Shown: piece by piece, positions 47,739 through 55,770 of the stretch
How positions within the stretch are numbered: the stretch's first letter is position 1
How the letters are laid out: each line of letters starts with the position of its first letter
NCBI RefSeq assembly: GCF_037975215.1
Contig: NZ_CP150239.1
Location: forward strand, 1,092,001-1,156,000
Source of the DNA: Solibacillus sp. FSL R5-0449
GTDB taxonomy: Bacteria > Bacillota > Bacilli > Bacillales_A > Planococcaceae
DNA length: 64,000 nt
Direction: 5' to 3'
Made by a program: the position numbers and the translations under genes
The notes under the pieces: generated by a model
What the model saw: the letters and a program-made list of their open reading frames with translations, nothing else
The model's database searches: none
Told to the model about the DNA's origin: nothing

Positions 47739-48371
47739 ATGGAGAAATTACTATTAACAGGATTTGAACCATTTTTATCAAATCCGATCAACCCTACAAT
47801 GGAAGTCGTGCAGGCACTGAACGGAAAATCTATCGGTCAGTTTGAAATTGTCGGCCATGTATTATCTGTGGACTTTGCAAAAGCACCAGAACAGTTTATG
47901 GCACTGATTGAAGAAGTAAAGCCGACGATTATCATTTCATTGGGATTAGCTGCAGGAATTACAAAAATTTCTCCGGAACGAGTTGCATTGAATGTAAAAG
48001 ATGGGGAAAAAGACAATGCGGGAAATGCATTTGAAGATGCACCGATAAAAGAAGACGGGGATGTTGCATATTTGTCGACATTGCCGATTCGTAAAATAGC
48101 CAACCGCTTAAATTCTGCAGGTTATCCGACAGCTATATCGAATTCAGCGGGAACGTATTTATGCAATAATATTATGTATGAAGGCTTGTACTATGCTGCG
48201 AAGAATGAAGCGATTCGAGCAGCAGGATTTATTCACATTCCTGCATCATTCGAGCTGGCGATTGAGCACGGCCGAATTCCCGGCTGGTCAATGCGGGATC
48301 TGACAGCAGCCATTGAACTGGCAATCGAAGTATGTGTAGAAAATTTAGAGATTCCGGGGAAAGTGCTTTAA
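47739..48371 (+). CDS. pcp: Pyrrolidone-carboxylate peptidase
   Basis: Removes N-terminal pyroglutamate from peptides. The 210 residues show the catalytic Glu in SPERVALN (about 82), Cys in SNSAGTYLCNN (about 144) and His in GFIHIP (about 168), with GFEPF near the start. GAGGGG precedes the ATG, 13 bp after the dacC-like stop, so the two may be co-transcribed. Confidence 0.95.
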   Translation: MEKLLLTGFEPFLSNPINPTMEVVQALNGKSIGQFEIVGHVLSVDFAKAPEQFMALIEEVKPTIIISLGLAAGITKISPERVALNVKDGEKDNAGNAFEDAPIKEDGDVAYLSTLPIRKIANRLNSAGYPTAISNSAGTYLCNNIMYEGLYYAAKNEAIRAAGFIHIPASFELAIEHGRIPGWSMRDLTAAIELAIEVCVENLEIPGKVL

Positions 48372-48412
48372 AATAAATGAATGATCAATTATTAGAGGCT
48401 GGGACATAACCC

Positions 48413-48453
48413 AAAAATGCTATTTTTCTCTGAGAGAAAAATAGCATTTTTTT
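48413..48453 (+). terminator. Terminator after pcp
   Basis: AAAAATGCTATTTTTCTC / GAGAAAAATAGCATTTTT with TGA loop and T run. Confidence 0.85.
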
Positions 48454-48467
48454 GCTGAGCGTTAAAA

Positions 48468-48566
48468 ATTGATTTCCATTCCGGGACGCTTTCCACGGGC
48501 ACGGCCTGAGCCTGTAGTCTCAGGCGTCGTGCTATTCCCGTAGGAGTCGCCCTTCATTCCAATCAA
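48468..48566. repeat. Palindromic ~100-bp interspersed element
   Basis: Imperfect inverted repeat: TTGATT...CCACGGG at the left mirrors CCCGTAGGAG...AATCAA at the right, with the inner stem GCCTGAG / CTCAGGC. Of the kind scattered through Bacillaceae-type genomes between genes; a truncated copy occurs at 17.64-17.69 kb. Confidence 0.6.
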
Positions 48567-48659
48567 TTTTATAAAATATCCGATTCTTAATAAGGATTTC
48601 CTTCTTATTCAACGGTACTTCTACATATGTCTCAGCCTCTTTGACTGGATTAATAGTTC

Positions 48660-48908
48660 TTATAATCCGACGAGCTTCATTAATTTTTTATACCGTCTAT
48701 CCCCAAGCAGCTTCTGGATTTTTTGTAAAACTTCTTTTGGAATGCCGGTAAGAGCCCAGCTTATGTTGGCATGCCTAAGAATTTTTTGCAGCTTCTGAAC
48801 TTCTTCAATACTCAATTCAAGTCCCTGCTGTTTGGCGAAATCCTGTAGTTGCCTGTCATTCATTCCTTTTAAATTTTCAAACCATTGTAGCATTTGAATT
48901 GTCTTCAT
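48660..48908 (-). CDS. yqfT: DUF2624 family protein (YqfT)
   Basis: An 82-residue helical protein (MLQWFENLKGMNDRQLQDFA, IPKEVLQKIQKLLGDRRYKK) matching the short DUF2624 proteins found after nfo in Bacillales, such as YqfT. Function unknown. GAAAGGATG precedes the ATG on the minus strand. It diverges from the zinc operon, with only about 95 bp between them. Confidence 0.7.
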   Translation of the reverse strand: MKTIQMLQWFENLKGMNDRQLQDFAKQQGLELSIEEVQKLQKILRHANISWALTGIPKEVLQKIQKLLGDRRYKKLMKLVGL

Positions 48909-48926
48909 CCTTTCAAGCTTATTCCC

Positions 48927-48955
48927 TTTACATGAACAAAAAACTACATTATACT
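48927..48955 (+). promoter_or_regulatory. SigA promoter of znuC-znuB-zur
   Basis: TTTACA (48927-48932), 17-bp spacer, TATACT (48950-48955). Confidence 0.7.
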
Positions 48956-48965
48956 AACATGATGT

Positions 48966-48986
48966 AAATCGTAATGATTTTGAATT
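48966..48986. promoter_or_regulatory. Zur box
   Basis: AAATCGTAATGATTTTGAATT: the left half matches the Bacillus Zur operator AAATCGTAAT-N-ATTACGATTT exactly, the right half partly. It begins about 10 bp after the -10, around the expected transcription start, so Zn-Zur binding would block initiation of its own operon. Confidence 0.65.
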
Positions 48987-49003
48987 AGAAAGAAGCGAAC
49001 GAA

Positions 49004-49750
49004 ATGAAAAAACCATTGATTGAATTGAAAGATGTCTCCTTTCAATATGAATACACACAAGCATTGAAAAATATTTCGCTACGTGTCAATGAAGGCGATT
49101 TTTTGGCGTTAATCGGTCAAAACGGTTCCGGAAAATCGACACTTTTGAAATTAATTTTAGGACTGTTAAAGCCCATGTCAGGGGAAATTAAATTATTCGG
49201 CGAACAAGCAAACCATTTTAAACACCGCGAATGGATTGGCTATGTTTCGCAAAAATCCAATGCCTTTAACTCGGGGTTTCCTGCAACGGTCGAAGAAGTC
49301 GTGAAGAGCGGTTTATCGCAAAAGGTCGGGCTCTTTAAACGCTATCCAAAAGATGCGGACTTTTTAGTGAAAGGTGCTTTAAAAGATGTCGGCATGGAAA
49401 AATTTCTGAAACGGAATATTGGTCAGCTTTCCGGCGGACAGCAGCAGCGTGTGTTCATCGCACGTGCATTAGTGTCCGATCCGAAGCTCCTTATTTTGGA
49501 TGAACCGACAGTCGGCATTGACCGCGAAAATGTGCAGGCATTCTATGATATGCTCGCACATTTGAATAAGCATCACAATATGACAATGATTTTAGTTACA
49601 CATGATGTGGACACGGTTTCGGATCGTGTCAGTCATGTCGCCTGCTTAAATCAGTCGATCCATTTCCACGGATATAAAAATGATTTTGATACGATTTCGG
49701 AAGAACAGATTGCTAGCTGGAACGGCCACTCTGTTCGAAAGATTCATTAA
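49004..49750 (+). CDS. znuC: Zinc ABC transporter, ATP-binding protein
   Basis: Energises zinc uptake. The 248 residues have Walker A GQNGSGKST (about 39-47), the Q-loop at YVSQKSN, signature LSGGQQQR (about 143), Walker B LLILDEPT and the H-switch VTHD. AGAAGCGAACG is a weak ribosome site before ATG 49004. It heads a three-gene operon with the permease and regulator; the binding protein (znuA) is not in the window. Confidence 0.9.
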   Translation: MKKPLIELKDVSFQYEYTQALKNISLRVNEGDFLALIGQNGSGKSTLLKLILGLLKPMSGEIKLFGEQANHFKHREWIGYVSQKSNAFNSGFPATVEEVVKSGLSQKVGLFKRYPKDADFLVKGALKDVGMEKFLKRNIGQLSGGQQQRVFIARALVSDPKLLILDEPTVGIDRENVQAFYDMLAHLNKHHNMTMILVTHDVDTVSDRVSHVACLNQSIHFHGYKNDFDTISEEQIASWNGHSVRKIH

Positions 49751-49765
49751 GAGGAGCAGGCCGTT

Positions 49766-50632
49766 ATGATTGAAGCTATATTAAACTATGAATTTTTACA
49801 AAATGCCTTTTTCTCAGGGCTTGTTATTGGAATAATAGCACCACTATTAGGTGTATTTATCGTAGTCAGACGTTTATCGCTCATTGCGGATGCGCTGTCG
49901 CATGTTACACTGGCGGGGATTGCCGGAAGCCTGTACTTGAGTCAATCATTTGCAGCGCTGGCATTATTGAACCCGATTTATTTGGGGATTATCGCATCTG
50001 TAAGCGGTTCGATTTTAATTGAACGTTTACGCAGACTGTATAAACATTATGAAGAGCTTGCGATTCCGATTATTATGTCTGGCGGAATCGGTGTGAGTGC
50101 GATTTTAATTTCACTTGCAAGCGGATTTAATACCGATTTAATGAGCTATTTATTCGGCTCTGTATCTGCGGTATCACGCCAGGATTTATATGTTGTACTG
50201 GCAATTGCAGTCGTCGTCGTTTTATTTTTAGTGCTGTTTTTCAAAGAGCTTTTCGTATTGTCGTTCGATGAGGAATATGCGAAGGCGAGCGGTTTGCCGG
50301 CGAAATGGATTCATTTATTATTTATGATTGTTGTCGCACTCGTCATCGCAGCAAGTATGCGCATTGTCGGAATTCTGCTTGTTTCAAGCTTAATGACATT
50401 ACCGGTAGCTGCAGCGATGCGATTGGCTCGCGGCTTTAAAGAAGCGATCATTTTAGCGATTGTATTTGGCGAGCTGGCCGTAGTGATCGGACTCGTTTCT
50501 GCCTTTTACCTGAACTTGGCACCGGGTGGAACAATTGTTGTCACATCCATTTTGATTTTGCTGTCAGTAATTTTAATTAAAAAACTTGTATTGAAATTTT
50601 CAATTAAAACGGAAGGGGAAGAAGTACTGTGA
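49766..50632 (+). CDS. znuB: Zinc ABC transporter, permease
   Basis: ABC-3 family permease of 288 residues with about eight membrane helices; the family signature around RRLSLIADALSHVTLAGIAG (about 32-51) and the GILLVSSLMTLPVAAAMRLA segment (about 209-228) are clear. AAGAGGAG precedes the ATG. The last bases overlap the zur start (GTGA). Confidence 0.9.
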   Translation: MIEAILNYEFLQNAFFSGLVIGIIAPLLGVFIVVRRLSLIADALSHVTLAGIAGSLYLSQSFAALALLNPIYLGIIASVSGSILIERLRRLYKHYEELAIPIIMSGGIGVSAILISLASGFNTDLMSYLFGSVSAVSRQDLYVVLAIAVVVVLFLVLFFKELFVLSFDEEYAKASGLPAKWIHLLFMIVVALVIAASMRIVGILLVSSLMTLPVAAAMRLARGFKEAIILAIVFGELAVVIGLVSAFYLNLAPGGTIVVTSILILLSVILIKKLVLKFSIKTEGEEVL

Positions 50633-51039
50633 ATGCAGCGCGCGCGTGGGAAATATTAAAGGATAATGGCTATAAAAAGACGGATAAACGAGAGTTGATT
50701 TTGGGTATGTTTGCAGCTACAGACAAATATTTGACTGCCCGTGATTTGCTGTCAGTATTGAAAAAAGATTTCCCTGGGATGAGTTTTGATACAATTTACC
50801 GTAACTTGGCCACTTTTGTGGAGCTTGATATTTTGGAAGAAACAGAATTAAACGGTGAGCGCAATTTCCGCATGCATTGCGAGTCGGATCACCATCATCA
50901 TCATTTTATTTGCCGTGATTGCGGAAATGTAAAGGAACTGTCTGTCTGCCCGATGGAAATGCTCGGTGAAAAGCTGCCGGGTTATGCTGTTGAGGCCCAT
51001 AAATTTGAGATTTACGGGAAATGTCCGGATTGTTTATAG
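50629..51039 (+). CDS. zur: Fur-family zinc uptake regulator Zur
   Basis: A 136-residue Fur-family repressor: N-terminal winged helix (AARAWEILKDNGYKKTDKRE, FDTIYRNLATFVELDILEE) and C-terminal dimer domain with the His-rich HCESDHHHHHFIC and two CxxC zinc sites (CRDC, CPDC). Its coupling to znuCB and the Zur box upstream point to zinc rather than iron. Confidence 0.88.
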   Translation: MNAARAWEILKDNGYKKTDKRELILGMFAATDKYLTARDLLSVLKKDFPGMSFDTIYRNLATFVELDILEETELNGERNFRMHCESDHHHHHFICRDCGNVKELSVCPMEMLGEKLPGYAVEAHKFEIYGKCPDCL

Positions 51040-51058
51040 GAAACTGAAAATATTTTAT

Positions 51059-51086
51059 TTGCATAATTTTTTTTATATGCTAAAGT
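51059..51086 (+). promoter_or_regulatory. Possible SigA promoter of the cobalamin operon
   Basis: TTGCAT (51059-51064), 16-bp spacer, TAAAGT (51081-51086), just before the riboswitch. Confidence 0.45.
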
Positions 51087-51107
51087 GATTAAGACAAATT
51101 GAATAAA

Positions 51108-51275
51108 TTTGCAGGAAAAAGATGCATTATGCATAAATGGGAATTCGGTGCAAATCCGAAGCTATATCCGTAACTGTAAGCGTTGATGAAAATAAGTGTG
51201 ATACCACTGCTAATATGGCGGGAAGGTACTTATGAGTAAAGTGAAACGCAGAGCCAGGAGACCAATCTTTTTCTT
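51108..51275 (+). ncRNA. Cobalamin riboswitch
   Basis: Core features in order: GGGAATTCGGTGCAAATCCG, then CCGTAACTGTAAGCG, and the B12 box GAGCCAGGAGACC ending near 51265. A terminator hairpin at 51362-51392 follows, so adenosylcobalamin is expected to switch off transcription of the downstream genes. Confidence 0.92.
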
Positions 51276-51361
51276 ATCGTAACATCCCTCTTCGGAATTA
51301 AAGAGAATGTACGGCAGTCACGGATCGAATGAGCATTATTGTGCCCTTTTTTGATTTTTGA

Positions 51362-51392
51362 AGCCATCCATTTTCTTGGGTGGCTTTTTTTC
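51362..51392 (+). terminator. Riboswitch-controlled terminator
   Basis: AAGCCATCCA / TGGGTGGCTT stem, short loop, T7, about 50 bp before the first gene of the operon. Confidence 0.8.
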
Positions 51393-51442
51393 GTACCCTT
51401 GATAATTTCGGTGAGGCACTACTTGAAGTGAGGAGAATTTTT

Positions 51443-52000
51443 ATGAAAAAGGATATTCGTTTTTCCTGCTATCCGTTTATGCGGGAAAAATCAAGCTGTG
51501 TCGATTATGAAATCCGTACCGATTCTTTAACAACACGAATTGGTACAGTATTTCCGACATTAGTTGATGATGCATCCGGACATGTCGTTTTGAAGGACTT
51601 AAGGATGATTCAACCGTTAGCCTATCATGCGAATGGTTCGGTCCGCGGCAAATTGGCCATTACATCTGAGGATCTGCAATGGCTCAGTGATCGATACGAT
51701 TATTATGTAGGTGAAGTCAGAGAGTCGATTCAGCAGTTTGTACTGCCACAAGGAATCGAAAGTGCCGCAAGACTGCATATTTGCCGCAGTGAGGCGAAAA
51801 AGTCTTACAGGGCATTACATAAAGTGAGCGAAGAACGGGAAGTGGATGAAATTCTGTTTGATTTTCTTGGATTGCTTGCCAATGTATTTTTTGTCATGGC
51901 AGTGTATATGAATCAGCAGCATCAGCAAGAGGAAATTCCATTTATCTCAAAATCCTATCCAACGAAAAAGAAAAAAGGAGTTACAACAAATGAAATTTAA
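51443..52000 (+). CDS. ATP:cob(I)alamin adenosyltransferase-like protein (PduO fold, divergent)
   Basis: The 185-residue protein matches PduO-type corrinoid adenosyltransferases in its second half: FVLPQGIESAARLHICRSEAKKSYRALHK-like segment (about 103-132) and FDFLGLLANVFFVMAVY near 146. The usual N-terminal TKTGDKG ATP loop is absent (here DYEIRTDSLTTRIGT), so activity is uncertain. ATG 51443 follows AGGAGA. It is the first gene after the riboswitch and overlaps the BtuF-like gene by 11 bp. Adenosylation of salvaged corrinoid is the inferred role. Confidence 0.65.
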   Translation: MKKDIRFSCYPFMREKSSCVDYEIRTDSLTTRIGTVFPTLVDDASGHVVLKDLRMIQPLAYHANGSVRGKLAITSEDLQWLSDRYDYYVGEVRESIQQFVLPQGIESAARLHICRSEAKKSYRALHKVSEEREVDEILFDFLGLLANVFFVMAVYMNQQHQQEEIPFISKSYPTKKKKGVTTNEI

Positions 52001-52943
52001 TAACAAATGGATCGTTGCTTTAGCGGCAACATTATTACTGGCAGCATGTAGTTCAGATGAGGAAAAAACTGATGGCAAAGTGGAAAAAGAAGAGCAGGCT
52101 ACATCGAAAAATGATGGAGCACCGTATACAGTTGTTGATGATCGCGGAGTTGAAGTTACATTCGATGAAGTACCGGAAACAATTATTTCTCTACAGCCAA
52201 GCAATACAGAAATTTTATTTGAACTGGGCGTCGGGGAACAAATTATCGGTGCCACAGAATTTGATACATATCCGGAAGCCGCACAAGAAATTGAACGTGT
52301 GTCGACTTCTACTGTCATTAATGCAGAGCGAATTCTGGAATTAAATCCGGACGTTGTTGTTGCTTATACAATCGGAGAGGAAGCTCAAATTGCCCAATTG
52401 GAAGATGCGGGTCTTAAAGTGTTTGTAATTGCTTCGGCGGCGACATTTGATGATGTTTATTCGGATATTATCCAGCTGTCTGAAGTAATGGGTGTCGAAG
52501 AAAAAGGCGAAGAAGTTGTAGAAGACATTAAGGCGCAAATTGAAACAGTACAGGAAAAAACAGCAACACTTGATACGAAGAAAAAAGCATATTATGAAGT
52601 AACACCAGCTCCGAATCTTTGGACTACCGGCAGCAGTACATTCCAGCAGGAAATCATGGACCACGCCAATGTTGAAAATATTTTTGCAGATCAGACGAGC
52701 TGGATTAGTGTAACGGAAGAAGATGTTATTACACGTAATCCTGAAATTATTATTACACCAGCAACTTATATGGAAAATGCGGTTGATGAGATTCTAGGTC
52801 GTACAGGCTGGAATAAAATACAGGCAGTCACAGATCAGGCTATTTATTTAGTCGATGGGGATATTATGTCCCGTCCTGGACCGCGTATTGGTGAAGCGGT
52901 AGAAATTATGGCACAATCAGTATACCCGGAACTGTTTAAATAA
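51990..52943 (+). CDS. btuF: Corrinoid ABC transporter substrate-binding lipoprotein (BtuF-like)
   Basis: A 317-residue class III binding protein: lipoprotein signal MKFNNKWIVALAATLLLAAC, acidic linker, then the PBP domain (VTFDEVPETIISLQPSNTE, ILFELGVGEQIIGATEFDTY, LDLNPDVVV-like LELNPDVVVAYT). Placement in a B12-riboswitch operon with cobUSC points to cobalamin or cobinamide rather than siderophore. The permease and ATPase partners (btuC, btuD) are not here. Confidence 0.85.
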   Translation: MKFNNKWIVALAATLLLAACSSDEEKTDGKVEKEEQATSKNDGAPYTVVDDRGVEVTFDEVPETIISLQPSNTEILFELGVGEQIIGATEFDTYPEAAQEIERVSTSTVINAERILELNPDVVVAYTIGEEAQIAQLEDAGLKVFVIASAATFDDVYSDIIQLSEVMGVEEKGEEVVEDIKAQIETVQEKTATLDTKKKAYYEVTPAPNLWTTGSSTFQQEIMDHANVENIFADQTSWISVTEEDVITRNPEIIITPATYMENAVDEILGRTGWNKIQAVTDQAIYLVDGDIMSRPGPRIGEAVEIMAQSVYPELFK

Positions 52944-52957
52944 GTATAGAATAGAAG

Positions 52958-52986
52958 GGCATGCCTTAGTTTAGGCATGTCTTTTT
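52958..52986 (+). terminator. Terminator between btuF and cobU
   Basis: GGCATGCCT-TAGTTT-AGGCATGTC followed by TTTTT. Partial read-through is likely, since the next genes continue the pathway. Confidence 0.65.
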
Positions 52987-53011
52987 ACAATGCATAAGGA
53001 GGAGGATACCA

Positions 53012-53554
53012 TTGATTTTTATAACCGGTGGTGTGCGCAGCGGTAAAAGTGCTTTTGCAGAGAAGTATGCGAGGGAGTTAGGTGAGGAAAAGATATTCTA
53101 CTATGTGGCGACAGGTGTATCTTTTGATGATGAAATGAAAAAACGCATTATCCGCCATCAGCAGGACCGTGACAATCAGAATATCAACTGGACTACAGTG
53201 GAAATGCAAGTGAAGGTTCCGGAAGCAATTGGGCAACTCTCAAACAATGCAGTAGTATTGTTTGAATGTGTGACAACATGGCTTTCGAATGTACTGTATA
53301 CATATGAACAAAAAAATGAAAATAGCGAATATATCGATATTTGTATCGAATCGATGCAAAAGCAATTGCTAACTTGGCGGAAGCAAGGTGCTACAATAAT
53401 AGTTGTATCAAATGAAGTGCTGGATGAACTGCCTTCACAATATGAGGAAGTAAATTTATATCGTAAATTGTTGGGAGAGTTTCACCAATGGATTGTCCAA
53501 AATAGTGATGAAGCGTATGAAGTACAATTTCAGCTTGTACAGCGGTGGAAGTAA
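53012..53554 (+). CDS. cobU: Adenosylcobinamide kinase / guanylyltransferase (CobU)
   Basis: Phosphorylates and then guanylylates adenosylcobinamide. The 180 residues have an intact P-loop GGVRSGKSAFAE (about 5-16) and the central ECVTTWLSNVLY motif (about 88-99). However, the C-terminal motif normally reading SNEV-G-GIVP ... RRFRDLAG is degenerate here (SNEVLDELPSQYEEVNLYRK). TTG start behind AAGGAGGAGG. A second CobU-like gene at 54.86 kb has the converse pattern. Confidence 0.88.
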   Translation: MIFITGGVRSGKSAFAEKYARELGEEKIFYYVATGVSFDDEMKKRIIRHQQDRDNQNINWTTVEMQVKVPEAIGQLSNNAVVLFECVTTWLSNVLYTYEQKNENSEYIDICIESMQKQLLTWRKQGATIIVVSNEVLDELPSQYEEVNLYRKLLGEFHQWIVQNSDEAYEVQFQLVQRWK

Positions 53555-53566
53555 GGAGGAAGCAAG

Positions 53567-54340
53567 TTGAAAAATAGCTGGAGCGGTTTTTTATTGGCGT
53601 GGCAGTTTTTTTCGGCAGTGCCGGTAAAAAAACAGCTGGATATGAATGCCAAGTCTGTTACATGGATGTATGGATTTCTGCCGATTGTCGGATTGCTGAT
53701 GGGATCCATAATTAGTAGTGGCGTATTTATATTATCTCGCTATAGTGAGATTTCGGACCTGTTGTTGGCAATTTTGATTGTGATCGGGATGATCGTCCTG
53801 ACAGGGGGGCTGCATTTAGACGGATGGATCGATATGAGCGATGCGTTCTTTTCCTATGGAGAAAAGGAGAAACGGTTGGAGATATTGGATGATCCGCATA
53901 CAGGCGCTTTTGGGGTAATAAGTGTTTTTTGTTTACTAGTATTAAAAATCGGCGTTATTTATGAAATGCTGTTGCATGGTCAATTGGCGATTGTGCCGTT
54001 TTTAATCTTCATTCCTTTTATAGCGAGAATGGGGATGCTGTTATATTTTGTAACGATGCAGCCTGCAAAGGAAAAGGGACTCGCTGCCTATTTTAAAGGA
54101 ATCGTCATTCAAAATAAGCTTGCTGTTTTAATCGGCGTTCAAAGTATTCTGGCATTTGTATGCTGGTTTTACGTTGGCGTTTTCAACTTATTTATTTTGG
54201 TCGTAATAATGCTGATTGCTGTTGTTATTTACCGGAATTGGTCAAAGAAACATTTTGGCGGTGTAACAGGTGATTTACTCGGAGCACTCGGTGAAGGGTT
54301 GGAGGTTGTCCTATGGCTAACGATATTACTGTGCATTTAA
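53567..54340 (+). CDS. cobS: Adenosylcobinamide-GDP ribazoletransferase (CobS)
   Basis: Membrane cobalamin synthase joining AdoCbi-GDP to alpha-ribazole (phosphate). The 257 residues have about six membrane helices and the active-site motifs GGLHLDGWIDMSDAFFSY (about 82-99) and ILDDPHTGAFGV (about 107-118). TTG start behind AAGGAGG, 12 bp after cobU; the end overlaps cobC by 28 bp. Confidence 0.93.
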   Translation: MKNSWSGFLLAWQFFSAVPVKKQLDMNAKSVTWMYGFLPIVGLLMGSIISSGVFILSRYSEISDLLLAILIVIGMIVLTGGLHLDGWIDMSDAFFSYGEKEKRLEILDDPHTGAFGVISVFCLLVLKIGVIYEMLLHGQLAIVPFLIFIPFIARMGMLLYFVTMQPAKEKGLAAYFKGIVIQNKLAVLIGVQSILAFVCWFYVGVFNLFILVVIMLIAVVIYRNWSKKHFGGVTGDLLGALGEGLEVVLWLTILLCI

Positions 54341-54918
54341 TCAGACATGAAAAAACGAAAGCAAATATGGAGCGCAAATATATTGGCTGGACAGATGAGC
54401 CGATCCAAAAAAAAGTGGAAGCCGAGATCGATCTGCAGCCTGCTATCATTTATGGGAGCGATTTGCGGAGATGCCGAGAAACTGCCCAATGCTATTTTCC
54501 GAATGCCGAATTTATCGCATCAAGGGAATTGCGTGAGCTGCATTTTGGGGATTTTGAAATGTGTACATATGAACAATTACAGCATAATGAAACATACCGG
54601 GCCTGGATTGATGACCCGCTCGAAAATCCGATTCCGAACGGAGAAACCTTTATCCGATTCAAGCAGCGCGTATTGGACGGCTTTCATGGCATTGTAAAGG
54701 AAAAGAAGGAATATACGTTCATCGTACACGGAGGGGTCATTCGATTATTACTTGCCGTATACGGAATGAAGGAACAATCCTTTCAGCAAACAGTGGCCAA
54801 TCATCGCACGATTTATACACTTGGCTGGGATTCGGCAGATGAACTTTTAGGAGGTGCGAGATGCACGTTATACTCGGAGGCGCACATAACGGTAAACGAA
54901 AATATACAGAACAACTGA
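54313..54918 (+). CDS. cobC: Alpha-ribazole phosphatase (CobC-like histidine phosphatase)
   Basis: Histidine phosphatase family member of 201 residues: phospho-acceptor motif LIRHEKT (about 8-14), SDLRRCRET (about 49-57), ELHFGDFE and VHGGVIR (about 138). In the operon it should remove phosphate from adenosylcobalamin-5'-phosphate or alpha-ribazole-5'-phosphate. GGAGG in cobS serves as ribosome site; the 3' end overlaps the next gene by 58 bp. Confidence 0.85.
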   Translation: MANDITVHLIRHEKTKANMERKYIGWTDEPIQKKVEAEIDLQPAIIYGSDLRRCRETAQCYFPNAEFIASRELRELHFGDFEMCTYEQLQHNETYRAWIDDPLENPIPNGETFIRFKQRVLDGFHGIVKEKKEYTFIVHGGVIRLLLAVYGMKEQSFQQTVANHRTIYTLGWDSADELLGGARCTLYSEAHITVNENIQNN

Positions 54919-55289
54919 TTGAACAGTTACCAGCAAAAGAACTGATTGTTTGTGAAGGACACTTGCCAAAAGTAGAAAATATAAAAGAAAACGAGCGCTA
55001 CATAATAAGTAATTTTGAACAAATGATTTTACCGTATCTTCATGAACCGGAAGAAAAGGCTGCGCAGCAAATTTTCGATCAGATTATTCAAATTGCCGAG
55101 CGAGCAGAACTGTTTTGTATTTGTACGGATACAAGCCGCGGTGTAGTACCACTGGAAAAAGAAGCACGGCAATTAAGAGATACATGCGGCCGGCTATACC
55201 AGTTGCTTTGTAATGAAGCACAGACAGTTGTTCGTGTATGGTACGGTATTCCACAAATTTTAAAGGGAGATTCTCATGGACAAAACTAA
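54861..55289 (+). CDS. Second CobU-like protein, partial motif set
   Basis: A 142-residue protein, shorter than CobU (~180). The N-terminus GGAHNGKRKYTEQLIEQL aligns with the CobU P-loop but has Arg in place of Ser/Thr after GK, and the central DCLTLWLSN-like motif is missing. The C-terminal part SRGVVPLEKEARQLRDTCG (about 96-114) with VWYGIPQILKG is a good CobU match, exactly where the neighbouring CobU is weak. GGAGGTGCG precedes the ATG within cobC. It overlaps cblT by 14 bp. Role inferred: partner or specialised paralogue. Confidence 0.65.
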   Translation: MHVILGGAHNGKRKYTEQLIEQLPAKELIVCEGHLPKVENIKENERYIISNFEQMILPYLHEPEEKAAQQIFDQIIQIAERAELFCICTDTSRGVVPLEKEARQLRDTCGRLYQLLCNEAQTVVRVWYGIPQILKGDSHGQN

Positions 55290-55770
55290 ATTACGTTTCA
55301 TTATTTTAACAGCACTCATTGCGGCAATTTGTGTGATTGGGAGTTTTATTAAAGTGCCGGTAGGGATAGTCGGAACAGCTGCACTCGATTCTGCCCCGGC
55401 TCTTATTAGCGCAATATTTCTCCCACCAGTTTTTGCAGGGGCGGCTGGAGCACTTGGTCATATCGCAACAGGTCTTACATCCGGTTTTCCGCTAGGCATT
55501 TTACATCTGTTAATTGCAGCGGAAATGTTTATTATTGTTGCGGTTTTTGCAATTATGCATCAAAAAGGCCTTCATATTTTAAAATGGATATTTGTAATAA
55601 TTGCAAATGGTGTTATTGCACCGATTCCGTTTTATTTTATTATTTCTCCGGCATTTTACATCGGTTCCATTGCCTCACTAACAATTGCGACAGCTGTGAA
55701 CTGTCTTATCGCAATACTTGTCATGCCTGTATTGAAGACGGTCGTGCAGCGAGTAGGGGTTAATGTATGA
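55276..55770 (+). CDS. cblT: ECF transporter S component, probable alpha-ribazole transporter CblT
   Basis: A 164-residue membrane protein with about five to six helices, typical of ECF substrate-binding S components (FIILTALIAAICVIGSFIKV; LISAIFLPPVFAGAAGALGH). It lies directly before the CblS-like kinase, the arrangement of the alpha-ribazole salvage genes cblT-cblS described in Geobacillus and Listeria. The energising EcfAA'T module is not local. Its substrate rests on context; vitamin precursors other than alpha-ribazole remain possible. Confidence 0.7.
   Translation: MDKTKLRFIILTALIAAICVIGSFIKVPVGIVGTAALDSAPALISAIFLPPVFAGAAGALGHIATGLTSGFPLGILHLLIAAEMFIIVAVFAIMHQKGLHILKWIFVIIANGVIAPIPFYFIISPAFYIGSIASLTIATAVNCLIAILVMPVLKTVVQRVGVNV

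Larger units (their letters stand above)
48394..48640. mobile_element. MITE-like element with terminal inverted repeats
   Basis: AGAGGCTGGGACATA (48394-48408) and its inverted copy TATGTCTCAGCCTCT (48626-48640; 14 of 15 match) bound a 247-bp non-coding segment. Inside are a strong hairpin (48413-48453), which also serves as the pcp terminator, and a palindromic unit (48468-48566). No transposase is present. Confidence 0.55.
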
